Of a stretch of DNA of 64,000 bases, positions 52,837 to 61,299 are shown in pieces; the first letter of the stretch is position 1; each line of letters begins with the position of its first letter. The stretch is from JAHECE01 sp963780675 (GTDB taxonomy: Bacteria; Actinomycetota; Actinomycetes; Actinomycetales; JAHECE01). The stretch is taken from positions 44,480 through 108,479 of the forward strand of contig CAWACR010000006.1 of NCBI GenBank assembly GCA_963780675.1, in the 5' to 3' direction. The position numbers and the translations under genes were made by a program. The notes below the pieces were generated by a model. It searched no databases. It saw only the letters and a program-made list of their open reading frames with translations, and was not told the DNA's origin.

Positions 52837-53871
52837 ATGGCCGACCTGACGACGACGTACCTCGGTCTGCGCCTGCGCTCCCCCGTCGTCGCCTCGGCCT
52901 CCCCGCTGAACGCCAAGCCGGACACGGCGCGGCGCGTGGAGGACGCCGGCGCCTCGGCCCTGGTGCTGCCCTCACTCTTCGAGGAAGAGATCCTCCATGA
53001 GGAGGTCCAGCTCACCCGGGCCCTCGAGACGGGCTCGGACGCCTTCGCCGAGGCGCTCGACTACTTCCCCGCCGTGAACACGTACGCCGACATCGGTGAC
53101 CGATACCTCGACCGGCTCGAGACGATCAAGACGCAGTCGGCCATCCCGGTCATCGCCAGCCTGAACGCGACCGCACCGGGCAACTGGGCGCGGTACGCGC
53201 GCTGGATGGTCGACGCGGGCGCCGACGCCCTCGAGCTCAACCTCTACCACGTGGCAGCCGACCCCTCGCGCTCGGCGGCCGACGTCGAGGCGGCCGACGT
53301 CGAGATCATTTCGGCGGTGCGCGAAGAGATCGACATCCCGCTCGCCGTGAAGCTCAGCCCGTTCTACTCCGCGACCGCCAACTTCGCCGCGCGGGTCGTC
53401 GCCGCCGGTGCCGACGGGCTCGTGCTGTTCAACCGCTTCTACCAGCCCGACCTCGACCTCGAGACGCTCGAGGTGGTGCCTCGCCTCGAGCTCAGCCAGC
53501 GGTGGGAGCTGCGCCTCCCCCTGCGCTGGATCGCCATCCTCCGGCCGCAGCTCGGCCCCGAGGTCTCCCTCGCGGCGACCTCCGGGATCGCCACCGGCTC
53601 CGACGTCGTCAAGGCGCTCATGGTGGGCTCCGACGTCGCGATGATCACCTCGGCGCTGCTCCGGCACGGGCCGGCGCACCTGGCCAACGTCGAGCGAGAG
53701 CTGCGCTCCTGGCTCGACGACCACGACTACGCCTCCGTCGACCAGCTGCGGGGCAGTGCGAGCCACTCGACGTCCGCGGACCCCTCGGCGTTCGAACGCG
53801 CCAACTACATCAACACCTTGCACTCGTGGACGGCCCCGCCCGATCGGTCGGCTCTGTACCAGAGGCCGTAG
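52837..53871 (+). CDS. dihydroorotate dehydrogenase-like FMN protein
   Basis: 344-residue TIM-barrel flavoprotein of the dihydroorotate dehydrogenase-like family. Visible are T-T-Y-L-G-L-R-L-R-S-P-V-V-A-S-A-S-P-L at the N-terminus, A-L-E-L-N-L-Y, L-A-V-K-L-S-P-F and the phosphate-binding T-S-G-I-A-T-G-S-D-V-V-K-A-L-M-V-G. The catalytic region differs from true PyrD, and such proteins often stand beside PFOR genes, as here (one-base gap, GAGGAGG before ATG 52837). A role in electron transfer or amino-acid/pyrimidine redox linked to PFOR is possible but unproven. Confidence 0.9.
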   Translation: MADLTTTYLGLRLRSPVVASASPLNAKPDTARRVEDAGASALVLPSLFEEEILHEEVQLTRALETGSDAFAEALDYFPAVNTYADIGDRYLDRLETIKTQSAIPVIASLNATAPGNWARYARWMVDAGADALELNLYHVAADPSRSAADVEAADVEIISAVREEIDIPLAVKLSPFYSATANFAARVVAAGADGLVLFNRFYQPDLDLETLEVVPRLELSQRWELRLPLRWIAILRPQLGPEVSLAATSGIATGSDVVKALMVGSDVAMITSALLRHGPAHLANVERELRSWLDDHDYASVDQLRGSASHSTSADPSAFERANYINTLHSWTAPPDRSALYQRP

Positions 53872-53920
53872 GGCGCGTACCCGAGGCCGTCGGGCGCGTC
53901 CGAGGCCGTAGGGCGCCGTC
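53862..53920 (+). repeat. three tandem copies of a 19-21-base unit across a stop codon
   Basis: Units starting GAGGCCGTAGGGCGCGT at 53862, GAGGCCGTCGGGCGCGT at 53883 and GAGGCCGTAGGGCGCCGT at 53902. The TAG of the first copy (53869-53871) is the stop of the dihydroorotate-dehydrogenase-like gene. The rest of the 164-base gap to the next gene shows no further structure. Confidence 0.8.
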
Positions 53921-54035
53921 GTCCGCCATGTCGGGTCGTCGGCGTGCGCGCCGGCGCTCGCGTGCCAAGGGCCCTTCGGACCGCGACGCGAGACCCCCTC
54001 CCCGCGTCGCGGAGCACCGTCACTACGATCACGGG

Positions 54036-55658
54036 ATGCGCTCTCGGTGGTCTGCCGCCCTGTCCGCCGCGGCGATCGCGGCGCTCCTCACCGGATGCCA
54101 GGGGGCGCCGTCGCCGGACTCCCCCACGCCCACGGGAGCCGCGACCCCGGCCTCGACGTGTGATGAGCTGGCCGTCCAGGTGGTCGACGCGGTCCAGGCC
54201 TACGTGGACTCCTTCGCCGACGTCGATGCGGCCGGGGTGGCGAACGCGGCGAACGCGCGGCAAGCGCGAGTTCGCGGAGACGACGGCGGCCCTGCGCGAC
54301 CGCGGCGACATCCTCGGCTGCGCACCCGACGCGCTGGCCGACCTGCTCCGCGCCGAGCTGGTCCGCCTCGACGGTGGCACGCCGGTGCAGGACGCGATCG
54401 CGGACACCTTCCGGGCCGATCCGCTCGGCACGGTGGACCCCTCCGACCCGCAGCCCGTGGCATCACGGTGTCGAGCGGCCCGGAACTCGCCGCCGCCCTG
54501 CGTCAGGTCTGGGCTCCGGGTCGCAGATCACCCTCGCCCCCGGGGAGTACGCCTTCACCGCCCCGCTCGTGGCGCTGCGTGCCGTCACGCTCATCGGGGC
54601 CGGCGCGGACGAGACCACGATCTCGTCCTCCTGCGCCCGGGGCCGCGCTCATCGCGCTCACCACCGGCGACCTGCGCCTGGTGGATCTCGCGCTCACTCA
54701 CGTGGGCGACGAACCGGCGTCGGTGGCGCTCGTCGCCTCGGGCGGATACGCGTTCGAGCGCGTGCGGATCTCCGGCGCACGCTCGGACGCCGACGGCGTG
54801 GGCGGGTTCGGCCTGATCGTCCGGCCCGACGCGAACCCGCTCACCGGCGGCGGCACGCTGCAGCGGCTCACGGACGTCGAGGCGAGCGACTACGCGGGCG
54901 GCGGGATCGTCGTCGGGGGCAGGCCCGGAACCGACGATCACCCGGGCGAGCGTCACCGGGACCTCCGGCTGCGGGATCTGCTTCGTGGAGACCGGCGGAG
55001 GGCACGTGAGGACTCGACCGGGTCACCGGCGTCCAGGTGGGCTTGCGGGTGGACGACGACGCATCCCCGGACGTCACGGGGCTCACCGTCGCCGCGCGCG
55101 CAGGCGGGGATCGCGGTCACGGGCGCCGGGAATCCGGACGGTGCGCGACGCGACCTCGAGGGAACGCGACCGGCGCCGAGATCACGGGGACCGGCCGGCC
55201 GTTCCTCGCCGACTCCCGGATCACGGGCAGCCTCGACGTCGGGATCCGCGTCGCGGGCCGTTCGCGGGCGCACTGCTCTCCGGCATCACGGTGACGGGCG
55301 CCACCACGGTGGGGCTCGCCGTCGTCGAGGACGCCGAGCCGCGGATCACCGGCGGCGAGATCGGGACGACGGGTGAGGTCGGCGCGATCTGGGCCGAGCG
55401 CGGGGCCGGGGCTGTTGACGGGCTGAGCGTGCGCGGGTCTCGGCTCGGGCTCCAGTTCAGCGACGCCGCGCGCCGCAGCTCACCGACGTCACCGTGCGGG
55501 AGGTCGTCGCGGCGTCGGGCCTGGCGAACGGCACCAGCGCCGCGCGCCTCGTCCGGCTGACCTGCGCCGCCGGCGATGCCGCGACGTTCGGCCTGGCCGA
55601 TCGGACGACGACGGCACTCACCTCGAGCCCGACGTGCCAGGTGGTCGACGAGCGGTAG
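54036..55658 (+). pseudogene. parallel beta-helix lipoprotein, about ten frame changes
   Basis: ATG 54036 starts a clean lipoprotein signal peptide (A-A-L-L-T-G-C, Cys22) and Ser/Thr/Pro tether. The protein sequence then continues only by switching frame about ten times, near 54255, 54465, 54520, 54635, 54925, 55020, 55105, 55160, 55260 and 55475, ending at TAG 55656-55658. Joined up, it gives a helical first domain (A-E-T-T-A-A-L-R-D-R-G-D), then right-handed beta-helix repeats with turns such as I-T-L-A-P-G-E-Y, V-T-L-I-G-A-G-A-D-E-T-T-I and I-T-G-G-E-I-G-T-T-G-E. These resemble surface pectate-lyase-like or adhesion proteins. Shifts go in both directions and lose no recognisable sequence, which suggests base-calling errors as much as true decay. 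Confidence 0.75.
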
Positions 55659-55705
55659 GGGCGCCCCACGGCGGATTCACCAGCCGTGCGCGCCCGGAAG
55701 GACCG

Positions 55706-57590
55706 TTACCAGTGTCGGTCGGGGACGACGACGCTCCGGCGGCGCGCGTCATCGCGGCCGAGGACCACGCCACCGGCGAGCGCGACGAGGAGCGCGAGAA
55801 CGAACGCTGCAAGGACGACGTCGCTCGGCGCCGAGGAATGGGCTCCGGCACCGGCCAGCGCCGGGGCGTCGGCGGTACCCAGACCGCCGGACACGAGGCC
55901 GGACACCCCGGCGGCGAGGTCGAGGAGCGCGGCCACGGGCGCTGCCGTCGGCCGATCTGCGCCCTGAGGTGCAGGTTCGCTGCCGAGGCCGGGTTCGACG
56001 GTCGAGCCGCCGACCGCAGGCGCGGGCGGGGACCCAGCGTCACCGCGGCCGGCGGGTTCGAGGACGACGGCGGCCGCGCCGCCCGTCGTCGGTTCGGGTG
56101 CGCGCGTCGCGGCCGCGGGGCCCGGCGACTCGGCGAGGCCTGAGTGCTGGTCGAGAGCCCACCGCTCCCCCGGCGCCAGAGAGGCGCTCATGACCCCGTG
56201 GTCGTCGTGGCCGAGGCCGAGCACGTGGCCGAGTTCGTGCATCAGGACCGAGAGCAGGTCCATGCCCGACGGCGACCAGCCCCACCCCGCGGCCGAGACG
56301 TCCACCACTACGTGGCTCCCCCACGCCTCGGCCAGCACCGCACCCGGGAGGTCCGCGACTGCGAAGGTGACGCCGTCCAGCACGTCGGGTGGGGCGCCGT
56401 CGGCCACCCAGAGGGCGCGCGCACGGGCGAGGGTGGCGGCCACGAGGACGGTCGTGGTGCCAGCGTCGGCGGACACTGGTTCCGACGGCAACGAGGCGGC
56501 CGTCAGGGCCTGCGCGGGCGCCGCAAGGCCGTCGGTGCGGATGCGGATCTGGTCGGCGTGGACGGCAGCTGTGCGGGCGTACAGGCCGAGGCCGCCGTCG
56601 GCGAGGGCGGAGTTGTAGGCGTAGGACCGGACCAGGGCACCGTTGAGCGTGACCGTGATCGAGGCGCCCTTGATGGTGAGCACCAGGGTGTAGAAGGTGC
56701 CGGCAGCCAGGGTGGTCCACGGGACCGCGGCATCGACCACGAAGCCGGAGCGCGGCGTCACGTGACCGATGACGATCCGCTTCCCGGCGACGTCGAGCGC
56801 GACCACCTTGTAGTCGTCGACGTCGTAGCCGTCGAAGGCGACGCCGGCGAACCCGTTCGCGTCGACGGCGACCCTCGCCGTGATCTCGAGGTAGGCGTTG
56901 GCCGAGAGCCGCCCGCCGAGATCGGCCCAGGCGAGGGCCGGCGTGGTGACCGACGATGGCGTCCCGTGGAGGCTCCCGCCAGAGATGCTCCACGTGCCTG
57001 TGGCGGGATCGAACACCCCGTCGCCGCTGGTGAAGGTCTCGGTCACGTCCAGGCTCACCGTGGGCGGCAGGACCTGGACGGCGACGTTGTCGTAGCGGCC
57101 GCGCGCGTTGTCCGAGCCGACACCCACGAAGCCCTTGTTCAGGCCCACTGCGACCCCGTCGAGCACCCGGGCGGCGAAGGTGTGGGTGAACGCGGTCTTG
57201 TTGTTGAGCAGCACGGTCACTGTGGTGCCGTTCACGGCCACGAGCATCGAGTACCAGGTGGTGAACTTCACGCCACCGCTGACGGTGCCCTGGACGTCCA
57301 CCACCCAGCCCGCCGCCGTGCGCCGGCCCATGACGATCTTGTTGGTCGACTGGTCGAGCCCCGCGAACTTGAAGTCGGTGGGGCCGAAGTAGTCGAAGAT
57401 CACGTACGCATTCGCCTTCCACCCCGCCGTCGGCTTGTCCATGTACACCGAGGCGCTCACCTCGTAGTACACGGGCAGGTAGCCGTCGTGGTAGATACAC
57501 GGCGGCCGCATCGCCGCCGAGGGAGGCCGCGGCGACCGTGAGCGCCCCGCCCGAGGCCGTGAACACTCCGGAGTCGGCGTAGAACGCCTG
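55706..57590 (-). other. twin lectin-like domains, matrixin motif and membrane anchor of the RTX protein
   Basis: Two successive beta-sandwich domains of about 165 residues (each with N-A-Y, then K-I-V-M-G-R or R-I-V-I-G-H, then V-T-V-L-L-N-N or I-T-V-T-L-N-G) resemble LamG/3-keto-disaccharide-hydrolase domains and look like a duplication. A metzincin site H-E-L-G-H-V-L-G-L-G-H-D-D-H-G-V-M follows near 56,210, with all three zinc His, the catalytic Glu and a downstream Met. Then comes a Pro/Ala/Gly stalk, a hydrophobic helix (A-A-F-V-L-A-L-L-V-A-L-A) and R-D-D-A-R-R-R-S. One frame change near 57,510. Confidence 0.75.
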
Positions 57591-57599
57591 CGACAGGCC

Positions 57600-60500
57600 G
57601 TCGTTGAAGTCCGCGCTGCGGAGCACGTCGCGCTTCCCGCCGGGGATGTTGCCCGGTTGCGGGTCGGACGGGCCACCCGTCTGGTCCTGCCACAGCCCGT
57701 GGTCCCGCTGCGTGACGAGGCCGAGTTCGCCGTCGGGCTCGCCGTTTCGGGCGGGGTCCCGGCCGGTGTCGGTGTCCCGCGTCGGGTCGGCGCCCTGGCT
57801 CGCCGAGAGCGCGTACAGGAACTCGTACAGCCACGGCGGAACCTGGCGCGACACCGCGGCGATGCCGAACGGGGCAAACGGGACGATGTAGGAGTTGAAC
57901 TCGCCCACCCAGTCGATCAGGCGGTCGCCACCGGTGTTGCCGATGAGGACGTCCAGGCCCGCGCCGCCGTACGCGCGGTCCTGGTAGAGCGGGTGCGTGT
58001 CCGGGGTGTCGTTCGGCGAGGGCTGGGTCTTCTTGCCCTTCTGGTCGCCGTCCTGACCGGTACCCGTGATCGTCATGACGTCGTCGGCGTTCAGCAGGTC
58101 GTTGCCCCACCCGCCCCACAGCGTGTCCTGACCCGTACCGCCCACGAGCCAGTCATTGCCGAGGTCGCCGAAGACCGCGTCCGAGCCGTCGGACCAGCGG
58201 TCCGCCAGCGACGTGCACGTGCCGTTCGGGTCGTACGCCACGCAGCCGTTCAGGGCCGGGCCTTCGTCCGAGTACAGGTTGAGGAACCACTGGTAGCCGG
58301 TGCCGGTCTTGTTCACACTGCCGTTCCCGTTGAGAAGGATCGTGCGCCGCGGGTCGTACTCGTCGTAGAGCGCGAACTCACCCAGACGGTCGGCGATCGG
58401 GCCGTTGTCGTGCCAGGCGTCGGAGTCCTCGCCGAAGTGCAGCAGGTCGCCCGGGTTGAACGGACGGCTCCAGTCGGTGCGGTAGGCGTTCGGCAGGCGG
58501 CCGCCCGTGCTCCGGTCGTAGATCTGCGTGTACGCGTTCCAGATCGCCTCACCGCCGGCGATCGCGTCGTCGCCCGCGCCGCCGTGCAGGAAGTCGCCGG
58601 CCACGCCCCGCAGGAGGCCGGCGGGGTTCGGGTCGTTCTTGGCGAGGCCACCGATCGTGGCCGGGTAGTACTGGACCTGTCCGCCGAGGCCACCGAAGAC
58701 CACGTCATCCGAGGTGTTCGCGTCGAACAACGGCTGGTCGGCCCCGGAGGCATTCGGCGTGACGTTGAACGGCGTGAGGTCCACGGTCTTCTTCAGGTCG
58801 CCACCCACGTTGATGACCGACGTCTGGACGTCACCCGGCGTCGCGATCCACTGGTTCAGGAAGTCTCCGCAGAGGACCGTCTGGTTCTCGGTGCACGTTC
58901 CCACCGGGCGGAAGGCAGCGACGCCGTACAACGGCTCGGAGAAGCACGTGCCCGTCCCGGCGCCGGTGCAGGTGGCGCCGGTGCTGGTCCAGCCCGTCGA
59001 GGCGTTGCGACTGGTGAAGATGCGTCCGTCGTCGCCGAGGATGCCGTCCTGGCCGACGCCGCCGGAGAGCCAGTCGTTGCCCCAGCCGCCGACGATGTCG
59101 TCGTCATCGGCGTCGCCGTAGGCCACGTCGCTGCCGCCGCCGAGGTAGACCGTGTCGTCGCCCAGTTCGCCGTGCACCTCGTCGTTGCCGAAGATCTCGC
59201 TCCAACCGGCCGAGTCGACGCGATTGCGCCCGGACGGGTTGGGGATCGCGAAGAAGACGCTGCAGTCGCTGACGGTCTGGCTGCCGCCGGTGTGGCAGGT
59301 GCCGGCAGTGCCCAGGTTGAACCGGTCAGGACGGAAGTCCGGGCCACCGGGGGTGTAGTCGAGCAGGTGGACACCGCGGACCACGAGTTGCTCGCTGCCG
59401 TAGGCGTTGTCGTAGACGAAGCCCACGTACCGCGCGCCAGCGACGTTGCATCCATAGGTCGTATCGGCGGTGTTGTCGCAGACATCGGTCCCGAAGGTGC
59501 CGGTGATCCGGATGATCCGGCCGTTGTCGCCCACGATCGTGTCGGCGTCGGCCGTGTGCCGGTTGGCCGGGGTCGCCGCACCGAGGCTCACGCCGCCGTT
59601 GTCATTGCGGGCCGCGTTCAGGCCGGAGCCGCCGAAAAGGAGGTCCGCGCCGTCGGGACGGTTGTCCACTCCGGTCAGGCTGAAGAAGTCGGAGGAGCCG
59701 CCGAGGATGTCGTCCTGGCCGAGGTTGCCGAAGGCGATGTCGTTGCCGCCGCCACCCTCGAGGTAGTCCTGCGCCGTCGCGTCGCCGCGTCGAACGACGG
59801 GACGAGGTCCAGGTCGCCGACGACGTCGCAGGTACCGGCGTGGGTGGGGTCGGTGCCGGCTGTGTCCGAGGCGACGCAACCGTCGGGGCTGCGGGAAGCG
59901 CCCACGTGGGAGACGGCCGCGTGCGCCAGTTCGATGCCGCCGTCGCCCTGGAGGATGTCGTCTGCCCAGCTGGCCGAACACCAGGTCGTGGTGCGCACCG
60001 CCGGCCAGGTAGTCGTTGCCCCAGCTGCCGGCGCCCGACCTCGCCGTCCGTCGAAGGCGAAGGTGTGCCAGCGCGGCGTAGTCGATCAGGTACTCGCGCC
60101 CACCACGGCGCCGCATCGGGGTCGCGGTAGTCGCGAGCCGTGCCGTCGGTGAGCAGGGCGCCGGAGGTGTCGGCGGTCGGCGTCGAACCGCAGGCGGCCA
60201 GGTCGGAGCGGCTGTAGATGATCTGGCCGCACAGCGTCTGGAACCGGCCGGACGTGATGAGGCCGTTCTCCACGTCCGTCGTCGTCGCGCTCTCGACGAT
60301 GCGCAGGGTGCGGTCGAGGACCACGTTGTCGCCGAAGACCAGGTCGTCCTGCTCGTCGCCGTCGGCCATGTCGTGGCCGGCGCCGCAGATGATGACGTCC
60401 CGGCCGAGGTTGCCGTAGATCACGTCGTCGTCACCGTTCTGCAGGTTCACCGAGACGATCTGCGGACCGACGGCGATCCGGGTGGTCTGGATCTTCTGCA

Positions 60501-61000
60501 GCAGCGGGTTCGGCGCAGTTCGGGTCGGCCACGTTCTGGTCGATCCGCGCCGTGGTCGCCGCCGATGATGTCGTCGTAGACCGACTCCGGGCCGCCAGGA
60601 CGGTGCCCGTGGCCGAGCCGCAGCCGAGGTCAGTTGCCACGTCGACGGGCATCCGCCCTCGCCCCAGATCGTGTCGCGGCCGGCGTCCAGGGTGTCGGCG
60701 ACGATCGCCGGCATGGGGGCCATGGCGAACTTGCCGTCGCCGAGGGCGTCGATCGACAGCGTCGGCGCGGGCGAGGAGTTGGTCGTGGAGATCGTCAGCG
60801 CCCGGGTGAGGACGTCGACGTTCACCCCGGAGTCGCCGTAGATGTGGTCGACGCCGCGCTGGCCGAGGATCGTGTCGTCTCCTGAGCCGCCGGCGAGGTG
60901 GTCGCCGGCCTGGCTGCCGATGGATCAGGTCGTTGCCCGCGCCGCCGTAGATGGTGACGCCGACGCTCGGCAGGCTGTCGACCGACGTGGTCGGCGAACA
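57600..61000 (-). other. RTX calcium-binding repeat region
   Basis: Many Gly/Asp nonapeptides of the form G-G-x-G-x-D-x-U-x: for example Y-G-G-A-G-N-D-L-I, A-G-G-S-G-D-D-T-I-L-G, Y-G-N-L-G-R-D-V-I, L-G-G-G-S-D-V-A-Y-G-D, V-G-G-W-G-N-D-W-L and Y-G-G-A-G-L-D-V-L-I-G. Such repeats bind calcium and fold after export. They are separated by unique inserts with paired cysteines. The part 60,985-59,780 is broken by about eight frame changes, while 59,780-57,600 reads straight. Confidence 0.7.
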
Positions 61001-61299
61001 GGCCGGAGGCGTCGATGACGTCGTGACCGGCGTAGTCGTACGGGTCGGCCAGCGGGAAGACCCACTCGTCGTCCTCGTTCTCGTCGTCGGTCAGTGTGGG
61101 AACGGGTCGAACGGCTTCGGGCCGAATTCGTAGCCCAGGTGTCGTAGGGGTGCCCGGAGTACCAGACGCCGTCCTGCGAGGTGTCGCCGTAGACCACCAG
61201 CGGGCTGTTCGGTCCGCCGAGCACGGAGCCGCACGGCACCGGATCGCCGGTCTCGTCGACGGCCACGCTGCTGCAGATCCGGATGGTGTCGCCGCCGAT

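Noticed and set aside
49266..53015. A 1249-codon open frame on the minus strand opposite the PFOR gene
   Set aside because: Sequence is Val/Gly/Asp/Arg/His-rich without motifs and lies exactly antisense to a gene with all expected PFOR motifs; long antisense frames are common at this GC content.
57657..60152. An 831-codon plus-strand frame opposite the RTX gene
   Set aside because: Low-complexity Val/Arg/Ala composition and no motifs, whereas the minus strand shows RTX repeats and lectin-like domains.
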